From the NCBI GenBank assembly GCA_046727435.1, contig JBKPCR010000423.1, forward strand, positions 1 through 9,622: a DNA stretch of 9,622 bases. Reading direction: 5' to 3'. Of this stretch, positions 1 through 6,248 are shown piece after piece. Every line of letters begins with the position of its first letter. Positions within the stretch are counted from its first letter, which is position 1. Below the pieces are notes generated by a model. That model was not told the DNA's origin. It ran no database searches and saw only the letters and a program-made list of their open reading frames with translations. The translations under genes and the position numbers were made by a program. Source of the DNA: CAVPRW01 sp046727435 [NCBI: bacterium] (lineage in GTDB: Bacteria > Tectomicrobia > Entotheonellia > J063).

Positions 1-165
1 TGCCGTCCGGCAAGTGTGTTGACGCACTCCCCTCGACGTACGAGGGCGACTACTCCCCAATGACAGGCTAGAATATACCAGATGGTTGACGGGATCGCTA
101 CCTGTAACGGCCCGATAATGTAAATCGTCCTGCCCGAGAACAGCGCATTTTCGTGCCCACATTCA

Positions 166-329
166 GGCTCTTGCGCACTTTTGGTGAATGCCAGCTGATG
201 GCCTAGCTGATCGTGAGAAGATGGCGCATTTCTCCACTGATTAACAAGGATTTTCGAGTGTGCCACCCTCTACTCGCTCATGGCGATTGTGCTTCAGTTA
301 CCCTGAATCACCAAAAGTGCGCAAGAGCC
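166..329. repeat. MITE-like element with 22-bp perfect inverted repeats
   Basis: The left arm 166-187 starts GGCTCTTGCGCACTTTTGG and is the exact reverse complement of 308-329. The arms enclose 120 bp with no meaningful reading frame. Total size (164 bp), perfect arms and a non-coding centre fit a miniature inverted-repeat transposable element. The GGCTCTT-type end resembles termini of ISL3-family insertion sequences, but that comparison is from memory. I find no target-site duplication: the eight bases outside each arm (CACATTCA and GAGACTGT) do not match. An old insertion or a long hairpin of another kind therefore remains possible. Confidence 0.45.
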
Positions 330-599
330 GAGACTGTTTACAAAAGTGAAGGTAAGTAAACGCCCCAAGCGTACGGATCTCTCACTGGATTTGCAAGGGG
401 TTACACCGGGGAGGGAGCGAAGGGTTTAGTAAACACCCCTGTGCCCATGATTTCGGCGGGATATGCTGTGTGTGGATAGTGCACGAATCGTTGCCGTAGT
501 CCAACTCGGCTCGCCCTGGGTGCACTCGCTTGAAGAGCCACCATGGCGGGCAGAGGCCAAATACCAGCCTTCAAGCCTTAAGAAGGAAAGTGTTAACAG

Positions 600-642
600 A
601 TGCGGAGTTACACTGCTCCCGCGAGTCGGCTTAACTCCGCAT
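600..642. repeat. 11-bp palindrome with 21-base spacer
   Basis: ATGCGGAGTTA at 600-610 is the exact reverse complement of TAACTCCGCAT at 632-642. No T-run follows on either strand, so it is not a standard intrinsic terminator. A GTTAAC lies just upstream at 593-598 and GGCTTAAC lies inside the right part. Such arms can be recombinase binding sites or the end of a mobile element, but nothing in the window identifies the enzyme. Confidence 0.4.
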
Positions 643-1072
643 TAGAGTATATAATGTTCTGACGCGGTTTGCCCTGTCCAGGTGTGCGTGGAGCCGAAGG
701 ACCAGTAAAGCGCAAGGGCGTCACCGCGACGCCCGTACGGAATGAAGCTGCCTGTACCGCATAACCCTGCGCCGACCAGTTCGTGATGGTGCCCACGGCT
801 GTGTCCTTCAGGTTTCCGTCATCTCGCGCACGAAGGCACGCCGGGCGGGGTGTCCGGTCCTATGGCCTGGCACGGAGGGTAACCCACCAGGCCTCCAGGA
901 CGCCATCGCCCAACGGCCGAATGATGAGGTGAGTCCTAGAAAACGGAGACAACCGAAGCCGGTTGACGGGAGCGTTGGTCGATGTCCCAGTCATCTGGCT
1001 CATCAGCGACACCACCCCGGCTTCCGCCCGCACAGACGTATCGGATATCGTCACGAGGTGTGATCCGTGTGC

Positions 1073-2170
1073 CTACGGATACATGGGGCCGTTGCCCCAG
1101 CTGTATGGCATCGTGACCAGGCGAGGCTCAAGGTGCTGCACGTCGGTCTGCCCGCAATAGCCCAGCACCTGATCCAGTTCCTGCCGCAGCAGTTCCAGCA
1201 TGCCGTGCACCCCTTCCGCCCCATTGACCGCGAGGCCCCAGTACAGGGGGCGCCCCACGGCCACCGCTCGGGCCCCGAGGGCCAGGGCCTTCAGCACGTC
1301 GCTGCCGCGGCGCACGCCGGAATCCAGGTAGACCTCGACGCGCCCCGCGCAGACCTCTACGACCTCCGGCAGGCTCTCGATGGCGCTCAAGGTGGCGTCC
1401 ATTTGCCGCCCGCCGTGCGTCCACACCAGCACCCCATTGACCCCGCAGTCGACCGCCAGGCGGGCGTCCTCGGCCGTGCGAATCCCCTTCAACACCAGGG
1501 GTAGGGTGGTCAACGAACGTAGCCAGTCCAGCTCTTTCCAGGTGAGAGCGGGCACGCGCGCCGGCTGCCAGTTGGGCGCCTCATCCGTGCCGCTCATGGC
1601 CGGCAGGTCTTCCGGCATGGCGCCAAAGTTCGCCAGCGGGAAGGGGTTCACGTAGCGGTTGCGGATGTCCCGCTCTTTCGGCGCCGGCAGCGGCGTGTCC
1701 ACCGTCAGGACGATGGCCTTATAGCCGGCCTGCTCGGCGCGCTGCACCAGCATCTTCGTCACGTCGTAGCCCCGGTGGTACAGCTGGAACCATCAGGGGC
1801 CGGTGGCCACATTCGCCACGTCTTCCAGGCTGCAGTGGGATGAGGTGCTGAGCATCATCAAGGTCCGGGACATCCCAGCCCCCCGCGCCGTGGCGCATTC
1901 GCCCTCCGGGTGCGCCAGTCTGTGGCCGCCGGTGGGACTGACCATCACCGGGAAACTAATGGGGGTGCCCAGCACGGTCGTCGCCAGGTAGCGCTCGGTC
2001 ACGTCGCGCAAAAAGCGCGGCCGCAGGCTCATGGCGTCAAAAGCCGAGCGATTCCGTTGGGTCGTCAATTCGTCCTTGGAGCCACCGGCGATAAAGTCCC
2101 AGTAGTCGTGCGGCAACACCTGCCGAGCACGCGCCTCGTAATCATATAGACTGCCGGGTTCTAAACGCAT
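1073..2170 (-). pseudogene. FMN-dependent alpha-hydroxy-acid oxidase/dehydrogenase, interrupted by in-frame TGA
   Basis: This is a family member of glycolate oxidase, lactate oxidase and mandelate dehydrogenase, TIM-barrel flavoenzymes that oxidise 2-hydroxyacids to 2-oxoacids. The start at 2170 (MRLEPG) follows AGGAGG at 2176-2181 with 5-base spacing. Codon 126 (1795-1793) is TGA, between ATGP and WFQLY; translation would resume in the same frame to a TAG at 1073, giving a full-length family protein of about 364 residues. Conserved residues around the stop are intact: Tyr131 (WFQLY), Asp158 (LTVDTP), Arg167 region (KERDIRN), Lys228 (LPLVLKGI), His252 and Arg255 (THGGR), and the phosphate-binding LDSGVRRG and GRPLYWGLA segments. 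The N-terminal catalytic Tyr (spinach glycolate oxidase Tyr24) is Phe26 here. No frameshift is needed, so this is a single nonsense change (probably Arg CGA to TGA), a sequencing error, or, much less likely, a recoded stop. The family assignment is firm; activity is doubtful. Confidence 0.88.
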
Positions 2171-2271
2171 CAGGACCTCCTTTCGCACATGCGGCCACAC
2201 GGCGCATCATCAACGCCGACGAAATGCTGTGGGCCAACATCGGGTGCACGATGCACTAGGTGGGCCGTCAT
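2170..2271 (-). CDS. Possible 33-residue upstream ORF coupled to the oxidase
   Basis: An ATG at 2271-2269 follows AAGGAG with 8-base spacing and reads 33 codons (beginning MTAHLVHRAPDVG) to a TGA whose last bases overlap the oxidase ATG as TGATG. That overlap is typical of translational coupling. The peptide is not recognised and shows no repeats, membrane segment or regulatory run of one amino acid. It could be a leader peptide, a gene remnant or chance. It is included because both the ribosome site and the stop-start overlap are present. Confidence 0.25.
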   Translation of the reverse strand: MTAHLVHRAPDVGPQHFVGVDDAPCGRMCERRS

Positions 2272-2426
2272 GGCCACAGCTCCTTGAGATTGGACAGTGG
2301 CCCCAAGCCGCAGCAACGGTCGACCTCCCGACGTGGGGCGCCACACGCGTCGTCGTGGTGCCCAACGGCTCGTCCAAGCAGACCCTCGGTGTGAAGCCGT
2401 GCCCTCGCCTCCTCAGAGATGTCCAG

Positions 2427-3035
2427 TCACGCCTCGGTGAGGCCTGAAAGATCATCACCGGCGCGGCGGACAGGAGACCTGCGGCGGCGAACAGGTGATC
2501 CCTGCCACGGGAAGATTCTCAACAGTTCCACGCCTACTTGGTCGAACTGGACCAGCGCGAGCCGCACCTGAGTCGCCACCCATGGCAGGGTCAGGGTGGC
2601 CGCGGCTGCGATGGCGTCGGATAATCGACTGGCGTCCACCCGCGTCGCCAACGTGCAATGTGGCACCCATACACCGGGTTGCGTGCGCGCCGTGATGGTG
2701 GAGCTCCACCGGCGACAGATCCGTGCCACGGCGGCGTGCACGCGCAGCAATTGGTCGGTGGGCGTCAGGCCATAGAAGAGCACGAGTTCCGGTTCGGTAA
2801 ACACGCCGACGTGCGAGACCCGGATCTCCAGTCGATGCGGGGGGTGCCCAAGCCCTTCGAGGTCACGAGCCAGGTCGTCGACATGCAGCGTCTCAGATAG
2901 GATGAGTGATACGTGGGGGAGGCATCCCGGTCGCGCGAGCGGCGTGGTAAAGCCTTGACTGGCCAATTGGCCCCACACCGCCCTGATGTGCGCCTCCGTG
3001 TGAGGGTCGAAGACCAGGCCGATGCCATAGGCCAT
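2427..3035 (-). CDS. 2H phosphoesterase / 2'-5' RNA ligase-like protein
   Basis: A 202-residue protein with the two signature histidine motifs of the 2H phosphoesterase superfamily: His41-Val-Ser43 in LPHVSLIL and His126-Cys-Thr128 in VPHCTLAT, about 85 residues apart as expected for the two half-domains. Family members (ThpR/LigT, cyclic phosphodiesterases) hydrolyse or form 2'-5' or cyclic phosphate linkages in RNA or nucleotides; this member's substrate cannot be told from sequence. The start at 3035 (MAYGIG) is chosen for GGAGG at 3045-3049, 9 bases upstream; a longer frame reaches 3158 but lacks family similarity there. The C-terminus after about residue 178 is Arg-rich and probably disordered. 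It lies 235 bp beyond the FhuF-like gene, so it may have its own promoter, and a cobalamin link is not evident. Confidence 0.85.
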   Translation of the reverse strand: MAYGIGLVFDPHTEAHIRAVWGQLASQGFTTPLARPGCLPHVSLILSETLHVDDLARDLEGLGHPPHRLEIRVSHVGVFTEPELVLFYGLTPTDQLLRVHAAVARICRRWSSTITARTQPGVWVPHCTLATRVDASRLSDAIAAAATLTLPWVATQVRLALVQFDQVGVELLRIFPWQGSPVRRRRSPVRRAGDDLSGLTEA

Positions 3036-3270
3036 CAGTGGTTTCCTCCGTCCGTGCACCTGTCGTGAGCCGCAGGGATGGATCGTACCCCACGGTGGCC
3101 CTCGCACGAAGGACGGTGCGGCGCCCGACGTCGATGGGAGCTTTGTGGCCCGGCACATGGGTTTGAGGCCATGGGGACCGCCGAGCCCTCGGCTGCAATG
3201 CTGGACGTCCCAACCGTGAGCAACTGACGCTGATTAAGTGCTATCGTCTCTTCTTTCTTCCTCAGCGGTT

Positions 3271-4128
3271 TCATTCCCTCGTGGAGGTGACTTGAGGTTC
3301 GATCAGGCGTTTCATCCAGGCGTGCTGTCGTTGGCGCCGCTCTTCCTGAGAAATGAGGGGGCAACTCGCACAATAGTGCTCCTGCCGCAGGCGATAGCAC
3401 CGACAGCAACTGGCCCCACGATGATACACATGCGTCACGTGTTGATACGTCACGGGGTAAAACTCTGGCTGCATCTGGGAGACCACATCGTGCCCCGCAA
3501 AGAATTGCCGCACCCAGGATAACCCCTGGGTCTGTTCGCCGATCTCACCAAAGATCTGGATACATTGCGAGCCCCACGCGGAGGTGATCATGCCCCAGAT
3601 GCCCCGCATCGAAAAATGTGACCAGTCATAAAGGGCGTCCACAACCGGTTGGGCCTGTTGCACCAGACTCGTTCTGAGCCACGCGAAGAGGGCTTGTGGA
3701 CTGGACAGCCAGCGAATGGAGGGGTGTGGCGCCACCCCGTCTTGTGGCAGCATCACGCCTGCCGGGTGATGCAGGGCGACTCGTTCAAACGACCCATGTT
3801 CATTGAATTTGAAGGAGACATTATCAAGCGTAATCGTCGGCACACAGGAATAGAACAGATACGGGGCCATGGCGACGCCAGACGACCAGCCATACCGCAA
3901 GGCAACGGAGGCGGCGATGGTGCGACGGTCGGCGGTCTGCAGCCGCTCGCCAATCCGTGCGAGAAGCGCCTGGAATAGGCCCTCCCTGGCCGTCATCAAC
4001 GCGGTCCCAGGAATCCAGCCTGGGCCACGTGGCTGACCGATTTCCACATACCACTTGGGATGCCTCGCCCATAATGCCTGATACATGGCAATCATGGGAG
4101 ACGGCGTTTGGCTCTCTTCAAGGTTCAT
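3271..4128 (-). CDS. FhuF-like [2Fe-2S] siderophore-iron reductase family protein
   Basis: A 285-residue protein whose C-terminus carries the FhuF iron-sulfur motif Cys-Cys-x10-Cys-x2-Cys (Cys241, Cys242, Cys253, Cys256, within ASCCRCY to CASCPL). The central part (TADRRTIAASVALRYGW, then ITLDNVSFKF) matches the general pattern of FhuF-type reductases, and the length is normal for the group. FhuF of E. coli is a cytoplasmic reductase that releases iron from ferric hydroxamate siderophores. Here no siderophore gene is visible; the gene is the last tightly coupled member of a cobalamin-riboswitch unit. A G-rich ribosome site (GGGAGGGAG) precedes the ATG, and the upstream small ORF ends inside this gene's first codons, indicating translational coupling. 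I infer a possible role in reducing imported corrinoid or another metal complex. Family call firm, substrate unknown. Confidence 0.85.
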   Translation of the reverse strand: MNLEESQTPSPMIAMYQALWARHPKWYVEIGQPRGPGWIPGTALMTAREGLFQALLARIGERLQTADRRTIAASVALRYGWSSGVAMAPYLFYSCVPTITLDNVSFKFNEHGSFERVALHHPAGVMLPQDGVAPHPSIRWLSSPQALFAWLRTSLVQQAQPVVDALYDWSHFSMRGIWGMITSAWGSQCIQIFGEIGEQTQGLSWVRQFFAGHDVVSQMQPEFYPVTYQHVTHVYHRGASCCRCYRLRQEHYCASCPLISQEERRQRQHAWMKRLIEPQVTSTRE

Positions 4129-4378
4129 GACTCCCTCCCCACGTCATAATGATGTCGAGACATGTGCCACGCAGGCAGACAAGGCAGGTCTCGCCGTGCC
4201 GCCACCCGTCCCAGGCGTTGGGATCTGCCCCTGTGGATAGGCCCAGGACACGCGTGGTCATCGGCACGTTTTTCCTCCATCTGCCGACTGTGGGCGGCCG
4301 ACGCAGAAGCCCTTCGAGGGGTGGCACGGCAGCACGCATGCCGGACATGGCTCTCTTAGCCTCGCGGCGCGTGATCAT
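4118..4378 (-). CDS. Small Cys-containing protein coupled to FhuF-like gene
   Basis: The frame stops at 4118, about ten bases inside the FhuF-like gene, so the two are translationally coupled. Two starts are possible. ATG at 4378 (MITRREAK) gives 86 residues, overlaps the end of the bluB remnant and has no ribosome site. ATG at 4261 (MTTRVLGL) gives 47 residues with GGAGG at 4274-4278, a rather long 12-base spacing. The shorter form contains TCLVCLRGTCLD, a Cys-x2-Cys-x4-Cys cluster that could bind metal or a cluster. No family is recognised. It may be a genuine partner of the reductase or the tail of a decayed gene, since its upstream neighbour is internally deleted. Function is not assigned. 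Confidence 0.4.
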   Translation of the reverse strand: MITRREAKRAMSGMRAAVPPLEGLLRRPPTVGRWRKNVPMTTRVLGLSTGADPNAWDGWRHGETCLVCLRGTCLDIIMTWGGSHEP

Positions 4379-4760
4379 CAGCTGGGGGCATGGCCGCCGC
4401 AAGACGTGCGCCTGTCTGCCCCCAGAGGTCCGTGTAGATGCGCGAGTCGAGACGTCTCCGAGCACGCCAGTCCACCGCTTCTCGTCTGGGCCGCACGTCG
4501 AATGCCTGGGGGATCCCCAGGCAGAGATAGGCGATGAGCTGCACCCTGGGGGGCAACGCGAGCAGCCGTGCGACCGCTCCAGCGTCTAAGAGCCTGATCC
4601 ACTCGACCCCAAGCCCCTCGGCACATGCCGCCGTCTCCATCGGGATCGGATCGGCCGCGAAGTGTTGGACCCGCCCGCAGCCGCGGATGAGACGATAGAT
4701 CACCTCGCGCTCCGCGGCGCTATACGTCCGCTCGAGCAGTTGTGCCAACGGTTCGTGCAT
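4356..4760 (-). pseudogene. bluB: Internally deleted BluB (5,6-dimethylbenzimidazole synthase)
   Basis: BluB converts reduced FMN and O2 into 5,6-dimethylbenzimidazole, the lower ligand of cobalamin. The frame (134 residues, against about 215-230 in the family) begins with BluB's N-terminal helix pattern (ERTYSAAEREVIYRLI, then HFAADPIP) and jumps at about residue 43-45 to the family's C-terminal part (AEGLGVEWIRLLDA, VQLIAYLCLGIP, DLWG). Roughly 110 central residues holding most of the flavin pocket are missing, without loss of frame. The RRDVR-type motif with the catalytic Asp (Asp32 in Sinorhizobium) reads GCGRVQ here, and the GWVS serine is Arg56, so residues outside the deletion have also drifted. 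The start at 4760 has an AGAGAGGTGG ribosome site. It is the first gene after riboswitch 2, a normal place for bluB. Almost certainly inactive as a synthase. Confidence 0.75.
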
Positions 4761-4804
4761 GACCCACCTCTCTCAGCGCTCGCGGAGAGCACAGGGCGGG
4801 CCAT

Positions 4805-4836
4805 CAAAAACACCCCACCTCTTGGCACAAGTGGAG
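4805..4836 (-). terminator. Intrinsic terminator of cobalamin riboswitch 2
   Basis: On the minus strand CTCCACTT (4836-4829) can pair with AGGTGGGG (4820-4813), an 8-bp stem including two G-U pairs and an 8-base loop, followed by TGTTTTTG. It sits between riboswitch 2 and the bluB remnant, as expected for transcription attenuation when cobalamin is bound. It is weaker than the terminator of unit 1. Confidence 0.6.
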
Positions 4837-4860
4837 TCTCGTGAAGTAGCCATGCCTGAT

Positions 4861-5050
4861 CTCCTCATCCGCGAAGGAGTACCTATGCAGGCTCTAGAGG
4901 CCGGTCTCCTGACTGACGGATCATCCTACTGGCCAACGCCTTCCCAGCGGTATCCCCACCAGTGGCATATCCCGTTGGCGCTCGTCCCCGCTCACAGTGG
5001 CGCGTCCGTGCGGGATTTCCACCCTCTTCCCGTGAGCTCCACCTCTAGAG
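4861..5050 (-). promoter_or_regulatory. Cobalamin riboswitch 2 (upstream of bluB remnant)
   Basis: The minus strand shows the class hallmarks in order: closing stem P1 (CTCTAGAG at 5050-5043 with CTCTAGAG at 4899-4892), the ACGGGAAGAGGGTG segment, the conserved GCGCCACTGTGAGCGGG core, a second GCCACTGG, GCTGGGAAGGCG, and the B12 box GTCAGGAGACCGGCC before P1 closes. The core is 159 nt. A hairpin with stem CTCCT/AGGAG (4861-4879) follows in the position of the kissing-loop partner. A terminator lies 25 bases further on, so cobalamin should switch the unit off by early termination. No strong promoter is seen upstream. Confidence 0.93.
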
Positions 5051-5156
5051 TCATCACTTGCACACATTCACAGCCGTATCCGGCCTGGCCGTGTGCCAGT
5101 CGGGCCGTCGATGTCACCCGCGAGGCTCAGGCCGTGGAGTGCGTGTTCCGGAAAGA

Positions 5157-5192
5157 GCTCGGCGTGAGCCCTGCGGCTTCAGCGCGCCGAGC
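5157..5192 (-). terminator. Hairpin at end of unit 1, weak terminator candidate
   Basis: GCTCGGCG and CGCCGAGC form a perfect 8-bp stem with a 20-base loop about 55 bases past the membrane-protein stop. On the minus strand it is followed only by TCTTTCC, a poor U-tract. It could end the btuB unit before riboswitch 2, or be chance in GC-rich DNA. The rest of 5051-5246 shows nothing else. Confidence 0.3.
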
Positions 5193-5246
5193 CCTCTCGT
5201 CTATGCGTCGTGTGTCCTCTGGACCGTGTGACGCCGTAAACGTTGG

Positions 5247-5861
5247 TCATGACGCCCGTGCCAGCCGAGAAGTCGCCCCGCGCCAGGGTTGGACCCAGGC
5301 GGCTAGGACCGCATGCACGAGCACCAACCCACCCAGCCAGGCGGCGTCGATGAGAGCCAAGCGCCCGACTATCGCCGGTGCGAAGACGTTACCGCTGCCA
5401 AGGACGAAGGCGACAGTCAGCAGGGCGACCTCATACACCACGAAGGCGGTCCCGAAGGCAAGAGGCAGTCGGAGCCATCCTGGCGACGTGTGGAACCGCC
5501 CGAGCGCCCCCGAGGCGGCCAGCGTCGCCAACACCGCTGCGGCACCGATAGCTAGGCCCCAGAGCACGGTGTTGAGCGTCCAGGGATACCCCAAGGCCCC
5601 GAAGCCGACCGCCTGGTTTGCCAGCCAGATGACGGTCATGGTGCCAAGCGCGCTGCGGAGTCGGAGCGTGCCGGCCGTCGCGACTGCAAACGCGGCGAAC
5701 GGCGCCACGCAGGTCAACGCCAGACTGCCTCCGACCGCAGCCACGGCCAGGATCGCCGGCCACAGCCGCGTGACAAGGGTCGACGCCTCAGCCGTCGTGG
5801 CGGTCCCGCGTGGGAGAGCGCCAACGGCCGGTGAACCAGTTGAGCATCCGTGCGTCATCAT
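5247..5861 (-). CDS. Multi-pass inner-membrane protein, family not recognised
   Basis: A 204-residue hydrophobic protein with a short polar N-terminus (residues 1-30) and about five to six membrane segments: roughly 33-67 (one or two), 72-90, 95-118, 131-155 and 162-190. A distinctive stretch is ANQAVGFGALGYPWTLNT at 81-98, just before a segment with WG; conserved Asn-Gln and Tyr-Pro in a membrane protein suggest a functional site, but I cannot name the family. The start at 5861 (MMTHGCS) has AGGAGA at 5869-5874 with 7-base spacing; the ribosome site overlaps the stop of the preceding hemerythrin-like remnant. As the last gene of the riboswitch-controlled btuB unit it is a candidate for inner-membrane handling of cobalt or corrinoid. 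It is unlike CbtA as I remember that family. Coding nature is well supported, role is inference. Confidence 0.8.
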   Translation of the reverse strand: MMTHGCSTGSPAVGALPRGTATTAEASTLVTRLWPAILAVAAVGGSLALTCVAPFAAFAVATAGTLRLRSALGTMTVIWLANQAVGFGALGYPWTLNTVLWGLAIGAAAVLATLAASGALGRFHTSPGWLRLPLAFGTAFVVYEVALLTVAFVLGSGNVFAPAIVGRLALIDAAWLGGLVLVHAVLAAWVQPWRGATSRLARAS

Positions 5862-5875
5862 CGAACAGTCTCCTT

Positions 5876-6183
5876 TCATGGGCAAAACATCGTGTTATCA
5901 GTCGTGGGCGTGAACCGCTTGGGCGGCCAGTCTGGGTGGCCCACTTTGGCGCGCGCGGCCAGGTCTGCCAGGAGCTGCCGTTCCTTGGGCGTCAGAGAGT
6001 CGGTGAGCCAGTCCAGATGCCAGCGTGGATCCTCGGCCTCCTCATCGAGGAGGAGATGTCGGACGGTCGCTAACGGCTGCACGTCACTGAGCTGCCGACG
6101 GATCACCGGCAAGACGAACGCCTCCTCTTCTTCCAGCATGCCTGCCGTCCGTCCGCGATGAGCGGACCTATGGTATCATTCAT
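5876..6183 (-). pseudogene. Hemerythrin-like protein remnant, deleted and frameshifted
   Basis: An ATG at 6183 preceded by AGGAGG (6188-6193) opens a 26-codon frame, MNDTIGPLIADGRQA, that reads like the N-terminus of a hemerythrin-domain protein. It then runs out of phase. In the next frame, 6139-5876 encodes 87 residues beginning MLEEEEAFVLPVIRR and ending with LTPKERQLLADLAARA, which resembles the third and fourth helices of such proteins. The middle of the four-helix bundle is absent, and so are the His ligands expected there. The second frame has only a weak ribosome site and a stop just upstream. I infer an internal deletion that changed phase. A short genuine 87-residue protein starting at 6139 is the alternative. 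Intact relatives bind a di-iron centre and O2 or NO. Confidence 0.45.
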
Positions 6184-6248
6184 ACACCCTCCTCTCAGGG
6201 GCTTGCGCGCAGCCTTGGTCAAGGCCGTCTATTCGGCGAGTCTTGGCT

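Larger units (their letters stand above)
1..1072. other. Long intergenic region, no convincing gene
   Basis: No open frame here shows a recognisable domain or a convincing ribosome site; the short frames present look like chance. Three structural items stand out. One is a pair of 22-bp inverted repeats at 166-187 and 308-329. The second is two similar 14-base direct repeats containing AGTAAAC at 353-366 and 426-439. The third is an 11-bp palindrome with arms at 600-610 and 632-642, followed by a TATAAT at 650-655 that lacks a good -35 box. From about 660 to 1072 I see nothing interpretable. The stretch lies downstream of the oxidase pseudogene on the minus strand. Confidence 0.6.

Noticed and set aside
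353-439. CRISPR array
   Set aside because: Only two imperfect short repeats with one spacing and no adjacent cas genes.
1063-1080. 6-bp hairpin at the oxidase stop as a terminator
   Set aside because: Short stem (ATCCGT/ACGGAT) with no T-run on the minus strand.
1067-1504. Plus-strand frame rich in His/Gln/Pro opposite the oxidase
   Set aside because: Antisense shadow of the conserved oxidase C-terminal half; composition reflects complementary codons.
3035-3158. N-terminal extension of the 2H phosphoesterase to 3158
   Set aside because: The extra residues are low-complexity and unlike the family; the ATG at 3035 has a proper GGAGG.
5247-5861. Naming the membrane protein CbtA or another known cobalt transporter
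   Set aside because: The N-terminus and motif pattern do not match what I know of CbtA, and no CbtB-like His-rich partner is adjacent.
4759-5913. A 384-codon open frame on the plus strand
   Set aside because: It runs antisense across riboswitch 2 and the membrane-protein gene, is Ala/Arg/Ser/Thr-rich without any domain, and is explained by GC-rich antisense reading.
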